Shown: positions 9,849 to 18,583 of the stretch, one piece after another
Layout of the letters: each line of letters opens with the position of its first letter
How positions within the stretch are numbered: the stretch's first letter is position 1
NCBI GenBank assembly: GCA_016928305.1
Contig: JAFGKY010000168.1
Span: 1 to 33,286 of the forward strand
DNA length: 33,286 bases
DNA from: Bacteroidales bacterium
GTDB lineage: Bacteria; Bacteroidota; Bacteroidia; Bacteroidales; UBA10428
Direction of reading: 5' to 3'
Program-made: the position numbers and the translations under genes
Notes under the pieces: model-generated
The model's database searches: none
What the model was told of the DNA's origin: nothing
The model's input: the letters and a program-made list of their open reading frames with translations, nothing else

Positions 9849-12113
9849 ATGAAACAAATTACAAATAGAATTCTGACCCGGGTTATGATGGCTTCCTTAT
9901 TTGCGATCATTATCGGAATATGGTCATGTGACCCTGTTTATGAATTGCCGGTTGAGCCAACACTGGGTACAGATGCAAAATACCTGGTATTTGGAATGGA
10001 TGGTGGCAATCAAAGTATAACTTTCACTGCCAATCGTGCCTGGACAGCCAAACTTCTGGACAATCAACTCAACGATACCGTTGAATGGTGTTCTATATCA
10101 TCTACTGAAGGGAAAGAGGGAACTCATACCATATCCATTTCTGTATTGAGTCTGGAAGGAGATTATCGTGAAGCTTTCCTGCTTTTAAATTGCTCCGGTG
10201 CTGGTGCGGAAATACCTGTCATGCAATCAGGGATCCCAATTGTAACCGCTGAAGAAGCTGGAAACATTTATGAGGCAGGCGCAACCCTGACCGGGAATTG
10301 GTATTACTCGGGAGAAATTGATGTCACTGAAATTGGTTTTGCGATAGCAGAAGAATCTACAGGGAATTATACCAATATTATGCTCGAACTGGACTCAATT
10401 TCACAGGGAACTTTTTCAGAAAAAATCAGTGATTTGCTAAGCGAGACAACGTATTTATTTAAGTTTTATGTAAAAACTGCATCTGGTGAGTATTACTATA
10501 GTGAAGTCAAAACATTTACAACGGATATTGTTCCCGTGCATCTGGCAGTAAAAGATCTCGTGGCACGCGGCAAAGCATTGGCAGTGGGAGGTTCACAGGA
10601 GCAAACCTTAAGTGAATTTATCGCGGTTTCAATTTCTTATGTGGCTGAAAGGGATAATCTTATTAGACTTTCCCTGGTGGACAGCGATTGTTCTACAGAC
10701 ATCGGATCGGGAAAGAGTGTAGCAAATTATGGCATTACTGTGACAATTCCTTCTGATTCAACAATGCTGGGGATTTACAAGGTTGGTGACGTATTGAAGG
10801 TGCGAACAAAGGGAGCTCTTCTTTCCAATATAGAGGGAAATCCGCTGTTAGCCATAAAAGACCCATCCTCAATTGAGAAAACCTCCACAGGATATACTCT
10901 GGACCCTGTTACGGTTGCACATAATGAACTAAACAACTACCTGGCCATGTATGTGGCTATTGAAAATACCCAGGTTACAAAATCATATCTTGATGCAGAA
11001 TCGTATCCTTCCTGGTCCAATACGCTTTTCACTATGGAAGTAAGTGGAAGTGATCAATCTTACTCGATGCAGATCCCGGATGGGGCGTCTTTTGCAGATG
11101 ATCCTGTGTTAACAGGCAGTGGAACGTTAAAGGGTATTGTTAATCCCGGGCAGGTTGGTTACTTAGTGAACCCGAGATCGGCTTCGGATCTGGCCGGTTT
11201 ATCAAATGATCGTTTCGTTTCATTGTTGGAATTGCGCTTTTTAGACCCTGTTTTTGTTGGTGAATTAACAGTAGGGAAACCATCAACAGCCTATATTTCT
11301 CTCCCCTATATAAATGGAGATGGGAGTACCCTTACGGCTGATATTTCTGTGACAATGACTGGCAGCGGTGTTGATAGCCTTGGTGCGGATCCCCTGAAAG
11401 TAATAGGGATTACTAATCCAACCGTTGGGATCGGGATAGGAGAATTGAAACTGGAGGTTACGGGAACGCCAGCAATGAAAGGTGAAATTATCTTTACAAT
11501 TGTTGGTTTTGATGCATATTTATCTAATACATCGGTAAATACAACAGTTGTTACAGAATATATTCCTGTTGTAGGTAATTTTGAGGTGGTGTGGGATGTA
11601 TCCACCTGTAATTATGCAACTTCAATGGCATATACTACCAATACGAATCCATCGATAACAGTAACGGACCTCATAGGGGTTAATTTTAATGGTTCAGGAG
11701 AAACGACACACTATACACAGGATTTTGCCACTACAGGTTGTGATGCGAATACGGATGAGAACAGGATCTCAGATCCTTATGTATATCTTACAACTAGCTT
11801 AACAGTAGCAGCTGGTAAAGTTCTACATCTAAGTGGTATGGATATCACCTGTCGAACCAATGGTGGCGATTCCAAGGTTAGTTTCCAATACTCTTTTGAT
11901 GGAAACAATTTTACTGAATTTGATTATTTCTACATAGGATCAATTGAACCGACAACCCTTAAACTTGGCGAGATCGATGCACTGAAAAATGTAGTAGAGG
12001 GATCAACAGTGACCTTCCGTATTGTACCGGTTAATCCGATCAGTACAGCCAAGTGGGGAATAAGCGGAAAAAGCACAGACCGTGGACTGGCAATTTACGG
12101 GGATGTGGAATAG
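9849..12113 (+). CDS. DUF5689/BACON-domain surface lipoprotein
   Basis: Probable surface glycan-binding lipoprotein occupying the SusE/F-like slot after susD. The signal ends in a lipobox with Cys about 27 (GIWSCDP). Residues about 40-125 look like a BACON-type immunoglobulin fold (GGNQSITFTANRAWTAKL). About 130-220 resembles a fibronectin III-like domain. About 225-460 matches my recollection of DUF5689 (AVKDLVARGKAL, IGSGKSVANYGITVTIP, GDVLKVRTKGA, GYLVNPRSASDL). The remaining C-terminal part contains another beta-rich domain and a final domain with a choice-of-anchor or carbohydrate-binding look (VSFQYSFDGNNFTEF). There is no catalytic signature. Binding function is inferred from position and architecture. 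Confidence 0.8.
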   Translation: MKQITNRILTRVMMASLFAIIIGIWSCDPVYELPVEPTLGTDAKYLVFGMDGGNQSITFTANRAWTAKLLDNQLNDTVEWCSISSTEGKEGTHTISISVLSLEGDYREAFLLLNCSGAGAEIPVMQSGIPIVTAEEAGNIYEAGATLTGNWYYSGEIDVTEIGFAIAEESTGNYTNIMLELDSISQGTFSEKISDLLSETTYLFKFYVKTASGEYYYSEVKTFTTDIVPVHLAVKDLVARGKALAVGGSQEQTLSEFIAVSISYVAERDNLIRLSLVDSDCSTDIGSGKSVANYGITVTIPSDSTMLGIYKVGDVLKVRTKGALLSNIEGNPLLAIKDPSSIEKTSTGYTLDPVTVAHNELNNYLAMYVAIENTQVTKSYLDAESYPSWSNTLFTMEVSGSDQSYSMQIPDGASFADDPVLTGSGTLKGIVNPGQVGYLVNPRSASDLAGLSNDRFVSLLELRFLDPVFVGELTVGKPSTAYISLPYINGDGSTLTADISVTMTGSGVDSLGADPLKVIGITNPTVGIGIGELKLEVTGTPAMKGEIIFTIVGFDAYLSNTSVNTTVVTEYIPVVGNFEVVWDVSTCNYATSMAYTTNTNPSITVTDLIGVNFNGSGETTHYTQDFATTGCDANTDENRISDPYVYLTTSLTVAAGKVLHLSGMDITCRTNGGDSKVSFQYSFDGNNFTEFDYFYIGSIEPTTLKLGEIDALKNVVEGSTVTFRIVPVNPISTAKWGISGKSTDRGLAIYGDVE

Positions 12114-12148
12114 ATGATGGATAGCAGGTTAACTATTTATGATCAATC

Positions 12149-14404
12149 ATGAAGAAATTATTATATCCCCTCCTGTCTCTTTTGCTTATCAGTTGTAATG
12201 CTTTTACCCAAAACAGTGAAACAAAGGATCCTTTGGTCGGGGACTGGCAGGTATCAGATGGTCAATATTTTGCTAAGGTTTATCTGACACCTGAAGGTAT
12301 CTACCGTGTGGCGCTTACAAAAGACCTTACTTCAAGAAAAGTTCCGGAGGCCATTCTTACCGGTGAAAAAGCCGATGATAATGTACTTCAATTAAGCGGT
12401 GAAGGTTGGACCGGCCAGATTAAAGACGGTAAGCTCGAGGTCAGCAATGGGATTGAGAAATTGAAAATGGAGCATTTTCATCGGACTTCACCGACTTATA
12501 ATGCGACTCCTCCTCCGGAGGCCATTGTGCTGTTTGATGGAAAGAACCTTGATTCCTGGACTAAAGTTATGGAGAAAGACTGGCTGGTTGGCGGAACACC
12601 TGCAGATAACTGGAAAATTGTAGATGGTGGATTCCTGGAAGTGGTTCCGCATCCGGCAGGTGAATATGAATCCATCATCACAAGGAAAACATTTGGGGAC
12701 ATCAGGCTGCATATTGAATTCCGTTTACTTGGTCCCGAGACAAATGGTGGTGTTTACCTGATGTCGCGCTATGAACTAAATATTAAAGATGCCTATAGCC
12801 AGATCAATGGCACACCCATTGGTTTTGGAAATATCGCTGATCCGAAAGATCTTTATCCGGATTTTAATGTCGCTTTCCCTCCTATGGAATGGCAGACCTT
12901 TGATATTGATTTCAGGGCTCCTCGTTTTGATGTTTCCGGAACAAATAAGACTGAGAATGCAAGAATTGCAGTCGTGCATAACGGGGTGCCCATTTACAAC
13001 GATATAGAGATAAAGGCTGTCAAAGGATCTGCATCAAGATTGGGAGAAGCCCCCATGGGGCCAATTTATCTCCAGGAACACGGAGTTCCATACCAGTTCC
13101 GCAACATTTGGGTCCTTGATAAAACAAGATCAGGTTCCCCGGAATCTAAAATAATAGGGAATGGCCACTCTAATAATAAAAATACAGACAATAAAAGGGG
13201 AAATGGAGGGAAAAATGTTTATGCCAGCTACCTTGAGGAATTAAATCCGGCATATGCTGACACATTGGTTGACCTTACCGCCAACTCGACAGGCATACCT
13301 GCACCTCCAAATGGTTTTAAACATCCGGGTGTCCTGGTCACCAAGGGGCAGTTGGATGAGATCAAAAGAAGGGTGAAAAAAAGAATTGAACCTCAGTATA
13401 CTGCTTTTAGAGAATTGGAGGCCAGTCGATATGCTGATCTGAATTATAACCCTAAACCAATAGATACAGTCCGTTGTGGGCCTCGATCCAATCCTAACAT
13501 TGGATGCAAGGATGAGCAATCTGATTGTGCCGCCGCCTATTCTCAGGCATTACTATGGATCATCACAGGAAATAATGCTTATGCTGAAAAAGCGATTGAA
13601 ATTATGAATGCATGGTCTTATACCCTGGTTGGTGGTCATAAATATGCTAACGGACCCATACAGGCTGCGTGGTGTGGAGCCGTTTGGCCACGAGCAGCTG
13701 AGATCATACGCTATACTTACGATGCCTGGTCGGATGAGGATATTGTTAAATTCCAAAATATGCTCCGACTGCACTATGTCCCCTCGATAATGCATGGCGA
13801 TTGTGAAAACGGGAATAAAGAACTGGCGATGTGTGATGCATTGGTAAATATTGGCGTATTTCTGGATGACAGGGATATTTTTGATCTCGGTCTGAAGATT
13901 TGGCGGACACGGGCACCTGCATATATTTATTTAAAAAATGACGGTCCGACACCCATAGAACCGGTCGGATGCGGACCTGCCATTTGGGGAAATAAAGGAC
14001 TTACACCGGAATTTGTGGATGGATTACTGCAGGAGACTGCCCGTGATTCTCATCATGCCTGTTATGGATTCGCTTCTATGACTAATGCCGCTGAAACAGC
14101 TTATCACCAGGGAGTAGGTTTGTACGAAGAACAGGCCGTACGAATGATGGCGGCCATTGAGTTTCAGGCTCAGTTCCTGGCACCAAACAAAACCCCGGTC
14201 CCGGAGAATCTATCTTTTGCTCTTCAGCCTACCTGGGAAATTGCATTCAATCATTTTCAAAACCGCTTGGGATACACATTGCCAAAAATGGCTGCCGTAA
14301 TCCCTACAAACCGTCCAACTGGTGTTAATCACTATATGGTCTGGGAAACTTTAACGCATGGCGCAATGGGAACAATAGGAATTACCTCTGGTGCGAACAA
14401 GTGA
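12149..14404 (+). CDS. Lipoprotein fusion: DUF1080 (3-keto-disaccharide hydrolase family) + alginate-lyase-like domain
   Basis: Exported lipoprotein (lipobox LLISC, Cys16) of 751 residues. A small beta domain (about 28-110) is followed by a DUF1080 domain (about 121-324: IVLFDGKNLDSW, NGGVYLMSRYEL, FRNIWVLD). An Asn/Lys/Gly-rich linker (about 333-352) follows, then an alpha-barrel alginate-lyase-like domain (about 380-745) with ENGNKELAMCDAL (Asn554-Gly-Asn556) and QETARDSHHACY (Gln628, Arg632, His635/636, Tyr639). The Arg-x6-Tyr spacing equals that of the Arg239/Tyr246 pair in alginate lyase A1-III as I recall it. The expected Asn-His pair appears as Gly-Asn. I infer eliminative cleavage of a uronate-containing glycan, with the DUF1080 part acting as a keto-sugar enzyme or a binding jelly roll. 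Substrate unknown. Confidence 0.82.
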   Translation: MKKLLYPLLSLLLISCNAFTQNSETKDPLVGDWQVSDGQYFAKVYLTPEGIYRVALTKDLTSRKVPEAILTGEKADDNVLQLSGEGWTGQIKDGKLEVSNGIEKLKMEHFHRTSPTYNATPPPEAIVLFDGKNLDSWTKVMEKDWLVGGTPADNWKIVDGGFLEVVPHPAGEYESIITRKTFGDIRLHIEFRLLGPETNGGVYLMSRYELNIKDAYSQINGTPIGFGNIADPKDLYPDFNVAFPPMEWQTFDIDFRAPRFDVSGTNKTENARIAVVHNGVPIYNDIEIKAVKGSASRLGEAPMGPIYLQEHGVPYQFRNIWVLDKTRSGSPESKIIGNGHSNNKNTDNKRGNGGKNVYASYLEELNPAYADTLVDLTANSTGIPAPPNGFKHPGVLVTKGQLDEIKRRVKKRIEPQYTAFRELEASRYADLNYNPKPIDTVRCGPRSNPNIGCKDEQSDCAAAYSQALLWIITGNNAYAEKAIEIMNAWSYTLVGGHKYANGPIQAAWCGAVWPRAAEIIRYTYDAWSDEDIVKFQNMLRLHYVPSIMHGDCENGNKELAMCDALVNIGVFLDDRDIFDLGLKIWRTRAPAYIYLKNDGPTPIEPVGCGPAIWGNKGLTPEFVDGLLQETARDSHHACYGFASMTNAAETAYHQGVGLYEEQAVRMMAAIEFQAQFLAPNKTPVPENLSFALQPTWEIAFNHFQNRLGYTLPKMAAVIPTNRPTGVNHYMVWETLTHGAMGTIGITSGANK

Positions 14405-14474
14405 TAGGCCATCAGCTTGCATGATGAGAGTAGAGAACTTTGTAAACCAAATAAGATAAATCAGGAATATTATC

Positions 14475-15440
14475 ATGAAACGTAAATCTATTTTTAATTC
14501 ATCATTACTCCATATATTTCTTTTGTACCTGTTATCAGGTTCATTAGTTAGTGGACAGCAACCAATTGAGCGCGCAGGTGGTTCGTATGTGAAAACCAGT
14601 CTGAATGCCTATTCCTTTAACACCCTCCTCAGGGAAGGGATGGAGGATGAAAGCAAAGGTATTACATTGTTCAGGCTCCTCGATTTTTGTGCCGAAAATG
14701 ATTTTGATGCCATTGATATTACAGGGTATTATTTTCCGGGATATCCGGAAGTGCCCTCCGATGAGTACATTAACAATATAAAAAGGAGGGCATTTCAGTT
14801 AGGCCTTGATATAAGTGGAACAGGGGTAAAAAATGATTTTGCAACACCTGATGCTGAAAAACGGGCTGCTGATGTAAAAATGGTTAAAGAATGGATTGAT
14901 GTGGCTGCCAGACTTGGCGCCCCGGTGATCAGGGTTTTCGCTGGAGAGCTTCCAAAAGGATATGAAGGCAGACGCGAAGAAGTAGCTCAATATATGGCAG
15001 AATGCCTGAAAGAGTGTGCTGATTACGGAAAGCTGCGTGGTGTGCTGGTGGGCGTACAGAACCATGGTGATTTTTTAAGCACAGCAGAACAATGCATCGA
15101 TATGGTGAAACGTGTTAATTCTGATTGGTTTGGCCTAATTGTCGATTCGGGCAAATTTCTTAGCGAGGATCCATATGTTGACCTTGAAAAAGCCATGCCT
15201 TATGCAGTTAATTTTCAGTTAAAGGAAAGTCCGATTGGTCCCCGTAGTCCCGTAAAAACTGATTTAAAAAGGTTAATGAAAATAGTAAATGAAAGTGGTT
15301 ACAGGGGTTATTTACCCATTGAGACACTGGAAATTAAAGGAGAGCCCCGTCCGGTTCCGGATATTCCTTATGATCCGTTCACACTGGTGCCGGAATTTCT
15401 TAAAGATGTTAAAGCAGCCATTGCAGCAGAATATAAATAA
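14475..15440 (+). CDS. Exported xylose-isomerase-like TIM barrel protein
   Basis: Secreted or periplasmic member of the sugar phosphate isomerase/epimerase (AP endonuclease 2) superfamily, 321 residues. The signal peptide ends around SGSLVSGQQ. The barrel carries SLNAYSF, DAIDITGYYFPGYP, GAPVIRVFAG, VGVQNHGD (Gln195, His197), LIVDSGKF (Asp224), NFQLKES (Gln248) and LPIETLE (Glu283). Classical family members use Glu/Asp/His/Glu as metal ligands; here the first and third positions are Gln. Such exported members sit beside DUF1080 and Gfo/Idh/MocA genes and are plausible lyases or epimerases acting on keto-sugars; that role is inference. It is clearly paralogous to the C-terminal half of the protein encoded at 16756-18390. 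Confidence 0.85.
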   Translation: MKRKSIFNSSLLHIFLLYLLSGSLVSGQQPIERAGGSYVKTSLNAYSFNTLLREGMEDESKGITLFRLLDFCAENDFDAIDITGYYFPGYPEVPSDEYINNIKRRAFQLGLDISGTGVKNDFATPDAEKRAADVKMVKEWIDVAARLGAPVIRVFAGELPKGYEGRREEVAQYMAECLKECADYGKLRGVLVGVQNHGDFLSTAEQCIDMVKRVNSDWFGLIVDSGKFLSEDPYVDLEKAMPYAVNFQLKESPIGPRSPVKTDLKRLMKIVNESGYRGYLPIETLEIKGEPRPVPDIPYDPFTLVPEFLKDVKAAIAAEYK

Positions 15441-15492
15441 TGCTAAACCTGATGAATCAATTTAAACGAACTATTAATCATATAATACACTT

Positions 15493-16707
15493 GTGAAAAT
15501 ATTCATGCCAAGGATTTTAACCATGTTGCTGTTAGGTTTATTCATCATCAATGCAATCGGACAGCAATCGAAAAAAAGAGGCGAAGTTACGGGCGGACTT
15601 CCCCCGGATGCAGATATTCTGAACATAGGTGACAATGCACCCGATTTTGAACTTCCTGGAATCGATGGTAAAACCTATTCACTTACCGATTTTAAATCAG
15701 CAAAAATCCTGATGGTAGTGTTTCTCTCCAATCATTGTCCCTATTCACACGCTGCTGAGACACGTCTGATACCGATGGCAAAGGAGTTCAAGTCGCTGGG
15801 TCTGGAGGTTGTAGCTATTAATCCTAATAACCCGGAAAATATCCGGATCGACGAACTGGGCTACTCCAAATATAACGACAGCTTTGAGGAAATGAAGCTT
15901 TACGCAGAGGAGTCCGGTTTTCCATTCCCATATCTTTACGATGGAGAATACCAGGTCACAGCCAAATCTTATGGTTGCCTGGCAACACCGCACGTGTTTC
16001 TTTTCGACCGGGATCGAAAATTGAGGTATGTGGGCCGGGTAGATGACTCCCGTTTTCAGGATCCTTCGACCGTTACTTCAACGGATGCCAGAAACGCCAT
16101 ATTGGAGATGTTAGCCGGGAAACCTGTAACAACACCGAAGACAACAGTTATGGGTTGCTCCACGAAATGGAATTATAAACGCGAAGATGTTATAAAGGCC
16201 AATACCAAAATTGGTACGGGACCTGTAATCCTTGAAGAGATCAACGTTTCTGGCGTGTCCGAACTCGCCAGGAATACCTCGGACCGGCTTCGCCTTATTA
16301 ATGTCTGGGCAACCTGGTGTTCACCATGTGTTTCTGAATTTCCTGATCTGATTTCAATTTCACAACGACTTGGCAACCGGCCATTTGAAATGGTTACGAT
16401 TTCAATGGATAATCCTGAGAAGCAGTCGCAGGTGATAAAATTCCTGGAGGACCACGAGGCCGTACCTCCCAATGCGCTGAAACGACGTCTGGATAAGGAA
16501 GGACGGAAAACTTTAAATTTCATTTACACCGGGGCAAGCACTGATGCCATTATAGAAGCCCTGGATGCAGAGTGGCAGGGACCATTACCCTATTCAATTC
16601 TAATCGCACCGGGTGGTAAAATTATTTACAGGCACAATGGTCCGGTTGATCCGTTGGAATTGAAAAATACAATATACGATTACCTTGGCGGGTATTATGA
16701 TAAATAA
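15493..16707 (+). CDS. Exported tandem thioredoxin-fold protein (redoxin + TlpA-like)
   Basis: 404 residues with two thioredoxin-fold domains. The first (about 45-200) is AhpC/TSA-like: GDNAPDFELPG, a single Cys82 in SNHCPYS and a second Cys in YGCLATPHVF with the cis-proline segment. The second (about 245-400) is TlpA-like with WATWCSPC (Cys276, Cys279) and a cis-Pro segment (GPLPYSILI). The N-terminus has a hydrophobic signal ending near NAIGQQ. GTG at 15493 is used as start; ATG at 15505 is equally possible and keeps the signal. It sits between two TIM-barrel genes in the operon. A redox partner or maturation role for neighbouring exported enzymes is possible but not shown. Confidence 0.86.
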   Translation: MKIFMPRILTMLLLGLFIINAIGQQSKKRGEVTGGLPPDADILNIGDNAPDFELPGIDGKTYSLTDFKSAKILMVVFLSNHCPYSHAAETRLIPMAKEFKSLGLEVVAINPNNPENIRIDELGYSKYNDSFEEMKLYAEESGFPFPYLYDGEYQVTAKSYGCLATPHVFLFDRDRKLRYVGRVDDSRFQDPSTVTSTDARNAILEMLAGKPVTTPKTTVMGCSTKWNYKREDVIKANTKIGTGPVILEEINVSGVSELARNTSDRLRLINVWATWCSPCVSEFPDLISISQRLGNRPFEMVTISMDNPEKQSQVIKFLEDHEAVPPNALKRRLDKEGRKTLNFIYTGASTDAIIEALDAEWQGPLPYSILIAPGGKIIYRHNGPVDPLELKNTIYDYLGGYYDK

Positions 16708-16755
16708 ATATTTGCAGCTATTTCAACTCACATTGGAAACATAAAATACTTAAAA

Positions 16756-18390
16756 ATGAAAAAAAATTTATTTGCTAAACCATTGACAATAATTATTGTT
16801 ATGGCACCCATTATAAACCAGTGTTATGCTCAGCCTGTGGAGACCTGGGAACCCATATTTGACGGTAAAACATTAAACGGTTGGGAACAGGTGCAGGGTA
16901 AGGCAAACTACGAAGTGAAAGACGGAATGATAGTAGGAACAAGTGTTCCCGATTCCCTGAACAGTTTTTTAGCAACAATAAAGACTTATGGAGATTTTGT
17001 TTTGGAATTGGATTTTAAAGTTGATGAGGGGCTTAATTCAGGGATCCAGTTTCGAAGCTCGGTTGATAAGAATTTCAAAAACGGGATCGTTCACGGTTAC
17101 CAGGTAGAGATCGATCCGGCTCAGAAAGAGTTATATACTAAAGAACCTTTGAATTACAGAAGCAATGGTGAACCCATTCCAGCCGGTACTGAGCCCAGAA
17201 GATGGACCGGCGGTATATATGAGGAAAAAGACCGTAAATGGCTGAATGATCTGACACATAATGAAGAAGCCAAAAATGCATTTAAACCGGGTGAATGGAA
17301 CCATTTTCGAATTGAGGCCACAGGTTACCGCGTCTATACCTGGCTTAATGGCGTTCTGGCCAGTTCTTTATTCGATGAAAGGGCGGCTTCAGGATTTATC
17401 GCACTCCAGGTCCATTCCACAAAAGAAACAACCCCAATGCATGTTTACTGGAAAAATATCCGGATACAGGATCTTGCTATTAATTCAGCTTCCATAAACA
17501 AACCGAATCAGGATCTTTTTAAAAAATCAACCAATTCATCCGTTAAAACCAGTCTGAATGCATTTTCATTTGCGAAAATGTTAGGGAGAGATGAAATGTC
17601 TCTTTTCGATCTTGTGGATTATTGTGCTGAACATGGTTTTGATGCTGTTGATTTAACTGGGTATTATTTCCCGGGTTACCCGAAAGTACCAACCGATGAG
17701 TATATCTTCGATCTTAAATTACATGCTCATAAGTTGGGAATTGAAATTAGCGGTACTGGGGTAAGAAACGATTTGGCCAGTCCGGATCCGGCAAAAAGGG
17801 CTGCTGATGTGGAACATATCAAAGAGTGGATCGAGGTGGCAGCCAAACTGGGAGCACCGGTTCTCAGGGTTTTTGCGGGTCCGGTGCCTGAAGGATACGA
17901 AGACAAATGGGATGAGGTTGCCGCCTGGATGGTTGAAAGCTACAAAGAATGTGCGGAATATGCTTCCAGATACGGGGTGATTATTGGAATTCAAAATCAT
18001 GGTGATATGCTAAAAACGGCAGATCAGACTATTAAAATGGTGGAAATGGTTGATTCAAAATGGTTTGGAGTTATCGTTGACGTCGGTTATTTTCTTACTG
18101 ATGACCCATACATTGATATTGAAAAGGTAATGCCCTATGCCGTCAACTTCCAGGTGAAGGAAAGCCCTTTCGGCGTGTTAAGCCGCGTGAGAACCGATAT
18201 GCCACGATTGCTGCGCATAATTAACAACAGCGGTTATCGCGGGTATTTACCCATTGAAACCCTGGGTGATAAAGTGATGAAAACACAGAAAAAACCTGAT
18301 TACCCTTTCAGGCCATATGAACCCGAGAAAATGGTCCCTGCATTTCTAAAAGAACTCAACGCTGCTATTGCAGAAGAATACAAAAAATAG
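16756..18390 (+). CDS. Exported fusion: DUF1080 + xylose-isomerase-like TIM barrel
   Basis: 544 residues with a signal peptide ending near NQCYAQ. DUF1080 spans about 30-240 and is canonical (IFDGKTLNGW, NSGIQFRSS, GYQVEIDP, WTGGIYEE, GFIALQVHS). The TIM barrel spans about 258-540 with SLNAFSF, DAVDLTGYYFPGYP, GIQNHGD (Gln413), VIVDVGYF (Asp442), NFQVKES (Gln466) and LPIETLG (Glu501). The barrel is a close paralogue of the stand-alone exported barrel two genes upstream, with the same Gln/Asp/Gln/Glu ligand pattern. Joining the two domains suggests they act in sequence on one substrate, for example elimination and hydration of a 3-keto-glycoside. DUF1080 is named 3-keto-disaccharide hydrolase in Pfam; the coupled reaction is inference. 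Confidence 0.88.
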   Translation: MKKNLFAKPLTIIIVMAPIINQCYAQPVETWEPIFDGKTLNGWEQVQGKANYEVKDGMIVGTSVPDSLNSFLATIKTYGDFVLELDFKVDEGLNSGIQFRSSVDKNFKNGIVHGYQVEIDPAQKELYTKEPLNYRSNGEPIPAGTEPRRWTGGIYEEKDRKWLNDLTHNEEAKNAFKPGEWNHFRIEATGYRVYTWLNGVLASSLFDERAASGFIALQVHSTKETTPMHVYWKNIRIQDLAINSASINKPNQDLFKKSTNSSVKTSLNAFSFAKMLGRDEMSLFDLVDYCAEHGFDAVDLTGYYFPGYPKVPTDEYIFDLKLHAHKLGIEISGTGVRNDLASPDPAKRAADVEHIKEWIEVAAKLGAPVLRVFAGPVPEGYEDKWDEVAAWMVESYKECAEYASRYGVIIGIQNHGDMLKTADQTIKMVEMVDSKWFGVIVDVGYFLTDDPYIDIEKVMPYAVNFQVKESPFGVLSRVRTDMPRLLRIINNSGYRGYLPIETLGDKVMKTQKKPDYPFRPYEPEKMVPAFLKELNAAIAEEYKK

Positions 18391-18583
18391 GCGAGGTGAA
18401 CTAATTACCTACTCATTTAGATTGAATTGTCTACCTGTCGCATATTTTACACCACTTTGTAGAATTAATATTAAGACTTGCTTTCAAAAATGACAGGTAA
18501 TTTTACTTTGACTTTTAGAAGAACCGGATGGTTTAAAGTATCAGAAATTCAAACAAATGATTTAATCTATAAAGAAATACAAT

